DNA from: Methylobacterium adhaesivum
Lineage (GTDB): Bacteria; Pseudomonadota; Alphaproteobacteria; Rhizobiales; Beijerinckiaceae
DNA: 64,000 nucleotides
Reading direction: 5' to 3'
NCBI RefSeq assembly: GCF_022179065.1
Contig: NZ_BPQD01000007.1
Coordinates: 124,001 to 188,000 of the forward strand
Part shown: positions 25,431 to 33,346 of the stretch, piece by piece
Layout of the letters: each line of letters starts with the position of its first letter
How positions within the stretch are numbered: position 1 is the first letter of the stretch
The notes under the pieces: generated by a model
Seen by the model: only the letters and a program-made list of their open reading frames with translations
Databases searched by the model: none
Told to the model about the DNA's origin: nothing
Position numbers and translations under genes: made by a program

Positions 25431-28400
25431 ATGATCCGCCCTTCCCTCCCCCCGCAGGCCCGCGCACGCGGTGTCACGGCGGTGCTCGGGCCGACCAACA
25501 CCGGCAAGACCCACCTCGCCATCGAGCGGATGCTCGCCCACCCCACGGGGATGATCGGCCTGCCCCTGCGGCTGCTGGCCCGCGAGGTCTACCTGCGGGT
25601 GGTGGCCAAGGTCGGCGTCGACAAGGTCGCCCTCGTGACGGGCGAGGAGAAGATCAAGCCCGACCGGCCGCGCTACTGGATCTCCACCATCGAGGCGATG
25701 CCGCGCGACCTCGACGTCGCCTATGTCGCCATCGACGAGATCCAGCTCGCCGCCGACATGGACCGGGGCCACGTCTTCACCGACCGCCTGCTGCACCAGC
25801 GCGGGCGCGAAGAGACCCTGCTCATCGGCTCCTCGACGATGCTGCCCCTGGTGCAGTCGTTGATTCCCGGCGTGCACACGACGACGCGGCCCCGCCTCTC
25901 CCAGCTCACCTTCGCGGGGGAGAAGAAGCTCGGGCGCCTGCCCCGGCGCACGGCCATCGTGGCGTTCTCGGCGGAGGAAGTTTACGCCATCGCCGAACTG
26001 ATCCGGCGTCAGCGCGGCGGCGCGGCCGTGGTGCTCGGCGCCCTGTCGCCCCGGACCCGCAACGCCCAGGTCGAGCTCTACCAGTCGGGCGAGGTCGATT
26101 ACCTCATCGCCACGGACGCGGTGGGCATGGGGCTGAACCTCGACGTCGACCACGTCGCCTTCGCGGCGAACTGGAAGTACGACGGCACGCGTTTCCGCAA
26201 GCTCACGCCCCCGGAGATGGGCCAGATCGCGGGGCGCGCCGGGCGCCACCTCTCGGACGGCACCTTCGGCTCCACGGGGCGCTGCGCCCCGTTCGAGCCC
26301 GAGATGATCGAGGCCCTGGAGAACCACGATTTCGAGCCCCTGCGCGTCCTGCAGTGGCGCAACCCCGACCTCGACTTCTCCTCCCTGAAGGCCCTGCAGG
26401 AGAGCCTGGACGAGCATCCGCGCGAGCGGGGCCTCACCCGCGCCCCCATGGGAGAGGACCAGTCGGCGCTGGAAATCCTCATGCGCGAGGACGACATCCG
26501 CGACATGGCTTCGACGCCCGCCACGGTGAAGCGCCTATGGGACGTCTGCGGCGTGCCGGATTACCGCAAGGTCCATCCGCAGACCCATGCCGACCTCGTC
26601 GCCCAGCTGTTCCGCTTCCTCATGCGGGGCATGGCCGGGCGCATCCCCAACGACTGGTTCGCCAAGCACGTGGCGATGATCGACCGCACGGACGGCGACA
26701 TCGACGCCCTGTCCCAGCGCATCGCGCAGGGGCGAACCTGGACCTTCGTGGCGAACCGACCGGACTGGCTCATCGATCCGGTGCATTGGCAGGGCGAGAC
26801 ACGTCGGGTAGAGGACAGGCTGTCCGACGCCCTGCACGAACGCCTTGCCAGCCGTTTCGTCGACCGGCGTACCAGCGTCCTGATGCGACGCTTGAGAGAG
26901 AATACGATGTTGGAAGCTGAGATCACCGCCGGCGGGGACGTTACCGTCGAGGGACAGCATGTCGGCCATCTGCATGGCTTCCAGTTCGTCCCGGACCCCG
27001 GCGCGGAAGGCCATGAGGCCAAGACCCTGCGCAGCGCGGCCGAGAAGGCGCTCGCCGGCGAGATCGAGGCCCGCGCCGAGCGGTTCTCGGCGGCCGCCGA
27101 CGCGACGCTGGTCCTGAGCCACGACGGCGTCGTGCGCTGGACCGGCGATCCGGTGGCCAAGCTGACGCCCGGCGACAAGCTGTTCGAGCCGCATGTGCGC
27201 CTCCTCGCCGACGAGCAGCTCACGGGGCCGGCCCGCGACAAGGTCGAGGCCCGCCTCGTCGCCTGGCTGAAGGCCCACGTGGTGCGCCTCCTCGGCCCCC
27301 TCATGGAGATCGAGACGGCGGCCGACCTCACGGGGCTCGCCAAGGGCATCGGCTATCAGGTGGTCGAGTCGCTGGGCGTCCTCGAGCGCGCCAAGGTGAT
27401 GCACGAGATGCGCACCCTCGACCAGGAGGGCCGCGGGGCGCTTCGCCGCCACGGCGTGCGCTTCGGCGCCTATCACATCTTCCTGCCGGCCCTGCTGAAG
27501 CCGGCCCCCCGCACCCTCGCGGCCCAGCTCTGGGCCCTGAAGAACGGCGGCCTCGACCAGCGCGGCCTCGACGAGATCGCCCATCTCGCGAGTTCGGGCC
27601 GCACCTCCATCAAGGTCGATCCCGAGATCGCCAAGGGCCTCTACCGCGCCGCCGGATTCCGGGTGTGCGGAGAGCGCGCCGTGCGCGTCGACATCCTCGA
27701 GCGCCTCGCTGACCTGATCCGTCCCGCCATCGCCTACCGCCCCGGCACCACGCCGGGCGACGCCCCGGTGGGCGCGGCCGACGGCGATGCCTTCGTCGCC
27801 ACCGTGGGAATGACCTCCCTCGTCGGCTGCTCGGGCGAGGATTTCGCCTCCATCCTGAAATCCCTCGGCTACGCCGCCGAGACACGCCCCGGCCCGGCCA
27901 TCACCGTGCCGCTCCTGCCGGCGGCCTCGACCCAGCCGGTCCAGGCGACCGTGTCCACCGAAGCGGCGGCGAGCGGTGGGACCGCCGAAGCCGTGACGGG
28001 TGAAGATGCTCCCGGTGAGACGCCGCAGGAGGACGTAACTGCCGGGGAGACCGGCACGGAGTCGACGGTCGAGCCCGGCTCGACGGCCGATTCGGTCGAG
28101 GCGCCCTCCGTCGCGGAGGCCGCCGACGCGTCTCCCGCCGAGCCTGCGGCGGACGCTCCCGAGCCGGCGAGCGCAGAGGCCGCCGAAACCGTCGCGCCGG
28201 AGCCCGTGGCCGAGGCAGCGAGCCTCGCCGACGCGGCCGAGCAGCCCGCCGACGCCACGACCACCGAGGCGACGCAGGCGTCAGACGCGCCGGGAGCCGA
28301 CGAGACTCATCCCGTCGAGACCGGAACCGTGGAGGCGCCCGCCGAGGGCGAGGCGGCGTCGACGGAGAGTGAAAGCGCCCCCGCCGAGGTCGCGACCGTC

Positions 28401-28814
28401 GAGGTCTGGCGCCTCCAGCGCCAGCAGCGCAGCGCCCCGCGCCAGAACCGCCCCCGCGGCGGTGGCCGCGAGCGGGATGGCGCGGCCGCCCGCGCCCCCG
28501 GCGAGGGTCGGCCGGACCAGCGCCGGTCCGCCGGCGCTCCCGATGGTCAGGGCCGTCCGCGCAGTGGCCAGCCGGGCGATCGCCCCGAGGGCGGCCGTCG
28601 CGAGGGCGGGCGTCCGGAGAACGGTCGCCCGCAGCGCCGCGAGCGTTTCGAGCCCGGTCGGACCCGGCCGGAGCGCCGCGACGAGCCCCGCGCGGCTCCG
28701 CGCGACGAGCCGCGTCCGCAGCGCAGGGAACGCGCTCCGGATCCGGATTCGCCCTTCGCCAAGCTCGCCGCCCTCAAGGCGCAGCTCGAATCGGGCGGTG
28801 GGGACAAGCGGTGA
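25431..28814 (+). CDS. Suv3/MgpS-like ATP-dependent RNA helicase with disordered tail
   Basis: 1127 aa. Superfamily-2 motifs: Walker A GPTNTGKT (20-27), DEIQ (102-105), GSSTML, ATDAVGMGLN, and QIAGRAGR (265-272, motif VI). This is the mitochondrial Suv3-like group, called MgpS in some alphaproteobacteria, likely acting in RNA unwinding or decay. From about residue 820 the protein is disordered: first a Thr/Ala/Glu-rich acidic stretch (about 820-1000), then an Arg/Gly/Gln-rich, RGG-like region, ending in a short DSPFAKLAALKAQL helix. Such tails bind RNA or partner proteins. It is followed by the S4 gene after 15 nt, then fdxA, carD and rpoH. Confidence 0.93.
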   Translation: MIRPSLPPQARARGVTAVLGPTNTGKTHLAIERMLAHPTGMIGLPLRLLAREVYLRVVAKVGVDKVALVTGEEKIKPDRPRYWISTIEAMPRDLDVAYVAIDEIQLAADMDRGHVFTDRLLHQRGREETLLIGSSTMLPLVQSLIPGVHTTTRPRLSQLTFAGEKKLGRLPRRTAIVAFSAEEVYAIAELIRRQRGGAAVVLGALSPRTRNAQVELYQSGEVDYLIATDAVGMGLNLDVDHVAFAANWKYDGTRFRKLTPPEMGQIAGRAGRHLSDGTFGSTGRCAPFEPEMIEALENHDFEPLRVLQWRNPDLDFSSLKALQESLDEHPRERGLTRAPMGEDQSALEILMREDDIRDMASTPATVKRLWDVCGVPDYRKVHPQTHADLVAQLFRFLMRGMAGRIPNDWFAKHVAMIDRTDGDIDALSQRIAQGRTWTFVANRPDWLIDPVHWQGETRRVEDRLSDALHERLASRFVDRRTSVLMRRLRENTMLEAEITAGGDVTVEGQHVGHLHGFQFVPDPGAEGHEAKTLRSAAEKALAGEIEARAERFSAAADATLVLSHDGVVRWTGDPVAKLTPGDKLFEPHVRLLADEQLTGPARDKVEARLVAWLKAHVVRLLGPLMEIETAADLTGLAKGIGYQVVESLGVLERAKVMHEMRTLDQEGRGALRRHGVRFGAYHIFLPALLKPAPRTLAAQLWALKNGGLDQRGLDEIAHLASSGRTSIKVDPEIAKGLYRAAGFRVCGERAVRVDILERLADLIRPAIAYRPGTTPGDAPVGAADGDAFVATVGMTSLVGCSGEDFASILKSLGYAAETRPGPAITVPLLPAASTQPVQATVSTEAAASGGTAEAVTGEDAPGETPQEDVTAGETGTESTVEPGSTADSVEAPSVAEAADASPAEPAADAPEPASAEAAETVAPEPVAEAASLADAAEQPADATTTEATQASDAPGADETHPVETGTVEAPAEGEAASTESESAPAEVATVEVWRLQRQQRSAPRQNRPRGGGRERDGAAARAPGEGRPDQRRSAGAPDGQGRPRSGQPGDRPEGGRREGGRPENGRPQRRERFEPGRTRPERRDEPRAAPRDEPRPQRRERAPDPDSPFAKLAALKAQLESGGGDKR

Positions 28815-28829
28815 CGCGTCCGTGAGCCG

Positions 28830-29105
28830 ATGAAGCCGGGGCGGCAGCGTCTCGACAAATGGCTGTGGTTCGCGCGATTCGCGCGAACCCGAACCTTGGC
28901 CGCGCGTCTCGTGGAAGCCGGCCATGTCCGGGTGAACGGGCGCAGGGCGGACGCCGCCGCGACCGCCATCGCGATCGGCGACGTGGTCACCGTAGCGGCG
29001 GCCCATACCACCGCCCTCGTCCGTGTGCTCGACCTCGGCGAGCGCCGGGGCGGCGCCCCAGAAGCCCAGACGCTCTACGCCGCCCTCGACCCGCCGCAGG
29101 GCTGA
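28830..29105 (+). CDS. S4-domain RNA-binding protein (Hsp15-like)
   Basis: 91 aa. The S4 motif [31 protein letters not shown] (split: RLDKWLWF near 7-14, then [14 protein letters not shown]) is characteristic of Hsp15/YrfH-like proteins, which bind free large ribosomal subunits carrying nascent chains. It sits 15 nt after the helicase, suggesting a joint role in RNA or ribosome handling. Confidence 0.88.
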   Translation: MKPGRQRLDKWLWFARFARTRTLAARLVEAGHVRVNGRRADAAATAIAIGDVVTVAAAHTTALVRVLDLGERRGGAPEAQTLYAALDPPQG

Positions 29106-29370
29106 TCCGAACGCCGCCCCGTCGATGGAAGGTGCGGACGATTCACAGGTCCGGCGCCGTGGCGTGCATACGACACCGGAGCCGTCCCTGCGCCGGGCAT
29201 CGCCGGTGCGCTTGTCAGCCCTTCGGCCAGGGTCTAGAGCCACCCCCATCAGGCAAGAGCGGGTGTCGTCCCGTCCCGTGTCCAAGCGTCAATGGATCCG
29301 CGAAGCCATCGAGACGGCGGGCTTGCCCCGTCGAGGCCCTGGCGAGTGCGGATCGAGGACTGAAGGCCCC

Positions 29371-29709
29371 ATGACCTACGTCGTCACCGACAACTGCATC
29401 AAGTGCAAGTACATGGACTGCGTCGAGGTATGTCCGGTGGACTGCTTCTACGAAGGCGAGAACATGCTCGTCATCCACCCCGACGAGTGCATCGATTGCG
29501 GCGTGTGCGAGCCGGAATGCCCGGCCGAGGCGATCAAGCCCGACACGGAGCCGAGCCTTGAGACCTGGCTGAAGGTCAACGCCGATTACGCCAAGACTTG
29601 GCCGAACATCACCCAGAAGAAGGACGCCCCCTCCGACGCGAAGGAGTGGGACGGCGTCGCCGGCAAGTTCGAGGCACACTTCTCGGCGAGCCCCGGCACC
29701 GGCGACTGA
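29371..29709 (+). CDS. fdxA: 7Fe-8S ferredoxin FdxA
   Basis: 112 aa. Cysteines at 9, 12, 17, 21, 25, 40, 43, 46 and 50 give the FdxA pattern: by comparison with Azotobacter ferredoxin I, Cys9/17/50 bind a 3Fe-4S and Cys21/40/43/46 a 4Fe-4S cluster. The C-terminal extension (about 60-112) is typical of alphaproteobacterial FdxA, an electron carrier of undetermined partner. Start ATG 29371 was picked by homology; the frame is open for 116 codons upstream without similarity. Confidence 0.95.
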   Translation: MTYVVTDNCIKCKYMDCVEVCPVDCFYEGENMLVIHPDECIDCGVCEPECPAEAIKPDTEPSLETWLKVNADYAKTWPNITQKKDAPSDAKEWDGVAGKFEAHFSASPGTGD

Positions 29710-30171
29710 GGCATCGCCCGAGCCGCGATGGTGACGGCTCCGGAGGACGCGCACGGCCGCCGGGCTCTCCCCGCGAAAACGCAGGGGCCTGCGTCAAAGC
29801 GATGCGTTCGGGTGGGGATTCGAGCGGGATGCGGCGTGAGCCTGCGCCGGCAATCCTTTGATTCGGCGGCCTGAATGTGCTATGCCTATGGCCTGCCGTC
29901 GTTCGTGCTCGACGTGTTGCCTCCGGCCTTCACCAGATGGCCCTCTCACAACTTGAGAAAATGAGGTCGCATGCGATCGACCGCCGGAGGCGCCCAACGC
30001 CTTCTGCGGCCGATCCTTCGTTGCGCTGTGTCGGCTGGCCCGGGAAACCTTGGGTTCGGCGTCCTTCGGATACCGAATTCGTGGCCAAGGGCCGAGACCG
30101 GGTGACCCACCCCGGGATTACCGTTCGGCGCGGCGATCGGACCCGCGCGATGTTCTGGAGGCGCTTCTCGC
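29710..30171. other. Gene-free gap of about 460 bases before carD
   Basis: No plausible gene. A candidate promoter (29858-29886) is the only feature seen; the rest is ordinary GC-rich intergenic sequence. A long leader or small RNA is possible but not visible. Confidence 0.6.
29858..29886 (+). promoter_or_regulatory. Candidate sigma-70 promoter upstream of carD
   Basis: TTGATT (29858-29863) and TATGCC (29881-29886) are 17 nt apart. It would give carD a 5' leader of about 280 nt. Confidence 0.4.
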
Positions 30172-30765
30172 ATGACCACAGCCAAGAAGACGACGGCAGC
30201 AGGCCGGCAAGGCTTCAAGACCGGCGAAGCGGTCGTCTATCCGGCGCATGGTGTCGGGCGCATCACCGCCATCGAGGAGCAGGAGATCGCCGGCTACAAG
30301 CTCGAGTTGTTCGTTGTCTCGTTCGAGAAGGACAAGATGGTTCTGCGCGTTCCCACCGCGAAGGCCAACAGCGTCGGCATGCGCAAGCTGGCCGAGCCCG
30401 AGCTCGTTAAGAAGGCCCTCGACGTTCTCACCGGTCGGGCCCGGATCAAGCGCACCATGTGGTCGCGTCGCGCCCAGGAATACGAGGCCAAGATCAATTC
30501 CGGCGATCTGCTGTCGGTCACCGAGGTCGTGCGCGATCTCTACCGCTCCGAGGCCCAACCCGAGCAGTCCTACAGCGAGCGCCAGCTCTACGAAGCCGCC
30601 CTCGACCGGGTGGTGCGCGAGATTTCGTCGGTCAACCGCATCACCGAGACCGAGGCCCTGAAGCTCATCGAGCAGAGCCTCGCCAAATCCCCGCGCCGCG
30701 CCAAGGGCGAGGCGGAAGCCGAGGGCGAAGCCGATGCCGACGAGATTCAGGAGGAGGCGGCCTGA
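30172..30765 (+). CDS. carD: CarD/CdnL family transcription regulator
   Basis: 197 aa. The N-terminal Tudor-like RNA-polymerase-interacting domain is seen (FKTGEAVVYPAHGVGRI, then ELFVVSFEKDKM and LRVPT) and a helical C-terminal DNA-binding domain follows (WSRRAQEYEAKINSGD). CarD stabilises open promoter complexes, mainly at ribosomal and other house-keeping promoters. The C-terminal tail is acidic (AEAEGEADADEIQEEA). A GGAGG ribosome binding site lies upstream. It precedes rpoH, as in many alphaproteobacteria, and ends in a terminator. Confidence 0.93.
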   Translation: MTTAKKTTAAGRQGFKTGEAVVYPAHGVGRITAIEEQEIAGYKLELFVVSFEKDKMVLRVPTAKANSVGMRKLAEPELVKKALDVLTGRARIKRTMWSRRAQEYEAKINSGDLLSVTEVVRDLYRSEAQPEQSYSERQLYEAALDRVVREISSVNRITETEALKLIEQSLAKSPRRAKGEAEAEGEADADEIQEEAA

Positions 30766-30796
30766 GCCGCGCCTCCCCTTTCCTGATCCGATTTCG

Positions 30797-30824
30797 GGCC
30801 CGGCGCATCAGCGTCGGGCCTTTT
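30797..30824 (+). terminator. Intrinsic terminator of carD
   Basis: GGCCCGGCGC and GCGTCGGGCC form a 10-bp stem (one G-U pair) with an ATCA loop, followed by TTTT. It lies about 32 nt after the carD stop and separates carD from rpoH. Confidence 0.85.
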
Positions 30825-30881
30825 CGTTTGTCGCGGCGGCCGGGTCACGAAAAAGCGACCGGCTCACCCGGTCCCGCATCG

Positions 30882-30907
30882 GGAACAATCGTCTGGACGA
30901 CCCCGTT
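30882..30907 (+). promoter_or_regulatory. EcfG (general stress) type promoter of rpoH
   Basis: GGAAC (30882-30886), a 17-nt spacer, and CGTT (30904-30907) match the EcfG consensus GGAAC-N16-17-CGTT. It lies 95 nt before rpoH. Control of rpoH2 by the EcfG/PhyR general stress pathway is known in alphaproteobacteria, which fits. Confidence 0.7.
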
Positions 30908-31002
30908 GTCTGTCGCCACGCGAGGGACCTGAAAGCGACCCGTCTGACGGGACGCGGCGACCACGCGGCAGAAACGAACGTTTCAACGAGGCGGAGGCGG
31001 GG

Positions 31003-31875
31003 ATGGCGGACATCGCTGGAATACGGCGTCAGTTCATACGCACGGCGATGGAAGCGCCTTTCCTGGCCCGAGACGAAGAACGCGGCCTCGCCGTTCGGTG
31101 GAAGGACAAGCGGGACGAGCGTGCGCTGCATGGCCTCATCGAGGCTCATATGCGCCTCGTCATCGCCATTGCCGGGCGGTTTCGTCATTACGGCTTGCCG
31201 ATGGCGGACCTCATTCAGGAAGGCCATGTTGGTTTGATGGAAGCCGCCGCCCGATTCGAGCCGGATCGGGAGGTGCGTTTCTCGACCTACGCGACGTGGT
31301 GGATCCGCGCCTCGATCCAGGATTACATCCTGCGCAATTGGTCCATCGTCCGCGGTGGAACGAGTTCCGCGCAGAAGGCCCTGTTCTTCAATCTCCGGCG
31401 TCTTCGTGCCCGCCTGATGCAATCGACCGAGGAGCATGTGGGCGACGAGATTCATCGTCGCATCGCCACCGCCATCGGCGTCTCGCGCGAGGATGTGGCC
31501 CTCATGGACGCGCGCCTGTCGGGTCCCGACATGTCGCTCAATGCCCCCGTGGGCGAGGAGAGCGAAGCGTCGTCCGAGCGGATGGATTTCCTCGTGGATG
31601 GTGCGGCGCTGCCGGACGAGACCGTCTCCGCTCAGGTCGATGGCGAGCGGCGCCTGACCTGGCTCAACGAAGCCCTGGCGGTTCTCTCGGAGCGCGAGTT
31701 GCGTATCCTCAAGGAGCGCCGCCTGGCCGAGGATCAGGCGACCCTCGAAGCCTTGGGACTCCGCCTTGGCATCTCGAAGGAGCGCGTCCGCCAGATCGAG
31801 AACCGCGCCTTGGAAAAGCTGCGGCGCGCCCTGGCCGAGCGTTTCCCGCAAACGGCTGGCAACGTCTACGCCTAA
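31003..31875 (+). CDS. rpoH: RNA polymerase sigma-32 factor RpoH (RpoH2-like)
   Basis: 290 aa. Regions 2.1-2.4 (DLIQEGHVGLMEAAARFEP, YATWWIRASIQDYILRNW) and the RpoH box QKALFFNLRR (124-133), which binds DnaK and FtsH, identify a heat-shock sigma. Region 4.2 HTH (TLEALGLRLGISKERVRQIENRA) is at the end. The EcfG-type promoter suggests it is the stress-induced RpoH2 class rather than the heat-controlled RpoH1 class. Start ATG 31003 with GGAGGCGGGG close upstream. Confidence 0.95.
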   Translation: MADIAGIRRQFIRTAMEAPFLARDEERGLAVRWKDKRDERALHGLIEAHMRLVIAIAGRFRHYGLPMADLIQEGHVGLMEAAARFEPDREVRFSTYATWWIRASIQDYILRNWSIVRGGTSSAQKALFFNLRRLRARLMQSTEEHVGDEIHRRIATAIGVSREDVALMDARLSGPDMSLNAPVGEESEASSERMDFLVDGAALPDETVSAQVDGERRLTWLNEALAVLSERELRILKERRLAEDQATLEALGLRLGISKERVRQIENRALEKLRRALAERFPQTAGNVYA

Positions 31876-32001
31876 CGGATGGGTGCGGCGAACGTCACAG
31901 ACCCAAGTTTGGGTGGCGGTGTGGCTTAATTAGAACATAAGAGTACTTCCTCTCCTGATGGGCATCGCGTTAACGTCATCGCCAGATGGGTGGCAGACGC
32001 G

Positions 32002-32235
32002 ATGGCTAGGTTCGCAACGATCACTTGGAGATCGATCACGGTGCTGCCGCTGCTCATCGGCGCATCCGCCGGGGTCGTGATTCTGTTCGCCCTGAGCCAG
32101 CGATTCTCTCTGCATTTCAGCGCCGGTCTTCTTCTGAGCGTCCTCGCGGTGGTTGAGGTCGGATATCTCGCCCTCCTGATCGTTGTGAACCGGAACGGTC
32201 ATACGCTGCCGCGTCGGTCCAGATCCCTGCGGTGA
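32002..32235 (+). CDS. Small two-helix membrane protein
   Basis: 77 aa from ATG 32002 (GTG 31990 in frame). Two hydrophobic segments are seen: about 12-30 (VLPLLIGASAGVVILFAL) and about 38-59 (SAGLLLSVLAVVEVGYLALLIVV), ending in a basic tail. No family recognised. It overlaps the phosphopantetheinyl transferase GTG by 4 nt (GTGA), so the two are probably translated together. Confidence 0.5.
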   Translation: MARFATITWRSITVLPLLIGASAGVVILFALSQRFSLHFSAGLLLSVLAVVEVGYLALLIVVNRNGHTLPRRSRSLR

Positions 32236-33020
32236 GGAACACGAGCGCGGATCGGTCCGGCTCGTCCCATCATCGTCCTGGCGCCGAGACATGGCCCGAG
32301 GCGGAGCCGGAGCCATGCGAAGGACACGGGATCTGGCGCGTTGAATTGACCCTCGACGACGGGCGCCGCGCGCGTTGCCTCTCGGTCCTCGATGGAAGCG
32401 AGCGCATCCGGGCCGAGCGGTTCCTGAGACGTGAGGATCGCGACCGCTTCCTCGCCAGTCATGCCGCCCTGCGCGTCGTCCTCGGCGCCGTCCTGGGTAT
32501 TGAACCTGCTGCCGTTGCCTTCGCAGTCTCGCCGACGGGTCGACCGAGCTTGGTCGGACAGCATGCTGGACGCCTCGACTTCAACCTCTCGCATTCCGGC
32601 ACGCACGCCCTCGTGGCCCTCTCCACCACGGCGCGGATCGGCGTCGATATCGAGGTCCACCGGCCAATTCCCGACCTCCTCAGGATCGCACGCACTCATT
32701 TCCACCCCCGCGAAATCGCCGCCCTCGAAGAAGCCGGGCCGGAACGGGAAGCGGCGTTCTTCGCGGCCTGGACGGCGAAGGAGGCCTTCGTGAAGGCCAT
32801 CGGCGCGGGCCTGTCGATGCCCCTCGATGCCTTCGCCGTCGCGATTCCCCCCGCTCCCGCCGAACTCCTCGAGGCGGGGGGGGTACCGGCCCCAGCCTGG
32901 ACCCTCATCGGCCTCGCTCCCGTGCCGGGGGTGACCGGGGCCGTGGCCATCGACGCGCCCCGTGCTCGCTGCCGAAGGGCACGGCTCCCTGCGGATTGGG
33001 CGGATCGGCTCTCGGTCTGA
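32232..33020 (+). CDS. 4'-phosphopantetheinyl transferase (Sfp type)
   Basis: 262 aa from GTG 32232. Sfp-family motifs are FNLSHSGTHALVAL, GVDIE (137-141, Mg2+-binding Asp/Glu) and FAAWTAKEAFVKA (near 178-190). It transfers the 4'-phosphopantetheine arm of CoA to carrier proteins of fatty acid, polyketide or nonribosomal peptide synthesis. No such synthase is in the window, so its target lies elsewhere. It is preceded by a small membrane protein with a 4-nt overlap and followed by tRNA-Pro. Confidence 0.9.
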   Translation: MRNTSADRSGSSHHRPGAETWPEAEPEPCEGHGIWRVELTLDDGRRARCLSVLDGSERIRAERFLRREDRDRFLASHAALRVVLGAVLGIEPAAVAFAVSPTGRPSLVGQHAGRLDFNLSHSGTHALVALSTTARIGVDIEVHRPIPDLLRIARTHFHPREIAALEEAGPEREAAFFAAWTAKEAFVKAIGAGLSMPLDAFAVAIPPAPAELLEAGGVPAPAWTLIGLAPVPGVTGAVAIDAPRARCRRARLPADWADRLSV

Positions 33021-33080
33021 AGGCTTTCGGCTCGGTGGCGTTCGCCCTGAAGAAAGCGCACCCAAAGGCCAATGATCCGC

Positions 33081-33109
33081 TTGCAGGCCGCGTTAGGCCT
33101 CGCTATAGG
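33081..33109 (+). promoter_or_regulatory. Sigma-70 promoter of tRNA-Pro
   Basis: TTGCAG (33081-33086) and TATAGG (33104-33109) are 17 nt apart, placing transcription start about 22 nt before the tRNA. A strong match. Confidence 0.7.
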
Positions 33110-33138
33110 TCCGCTCGTCGGCGCAGCGCGCCGGCCTT

Positions 33139-33215
33139 CGGAGTGTAGCGCAGTCTGGTAGCGCACCACGTTCGGGACGTGGGGGTCGCAGGTTCAAATC
33201 CTGCCACTCCGACCA
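33139..33215 (+). tRNA. tRNA-Pro (CGG anticodon)
   Basis: 77 nt including encoded CCA. Acceptor arms CGGAGTG/CACTCCG, D-arm GCGC...GCGC, anticodon stem CCACG/CGTGG with loop TTCGGGA (anticodon CGG), and T-arm GCAGG TTCAAAT CCTGC all fold perfectly. It reads CCG codons, frequent in this GC-rich genome. Confidence 0.97.
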
Positions 33216-33232
33216 GCCTTCCCTGGGAAGGC
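33216..33232 (+). terminator. Short hairpin directly after tRNA-Pro
   Basis: GCCTTCC and GGAAGGC pair around CTG immediately after CCA. No T-run follows, so terminator activity is uncertain; it could also be a processing signal. Confidence 0.4.
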
Positions 33233-33346
33233 GGTCTTCCCGGCTCAGAGAGCACAAGCAATTCTTTAGAGTGAGCCTGTAGGTCTCGGCCATGCGTTGG
33301 TCGGGCGAAGCCCCGTTCCGCGCTCGCTACGGACTTGAACGTCGCC

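Noticed and set aside
23883-26417. Open frame of 844 codons on the minus strand
   Set aside because: Antisense to the DUF3108, glycine-rich and helicase genes, whose own frames carry clear motifs.
23840-26920. Open frame of 1026 codons on the plus strand
   Set aside because: It runs out of frame across the DUF3108 gene and the helicase start, is dominated by Arg/Pro/Gly, and has no family similarity; a GC-rich shadow.
31901-31914. Palindrome ACCCAA-GT-TTGGGT after rpoH as terminator
   Set aside because: The stem is only 6 bp and no T-run follows; it could be an operator but nothing supports it.
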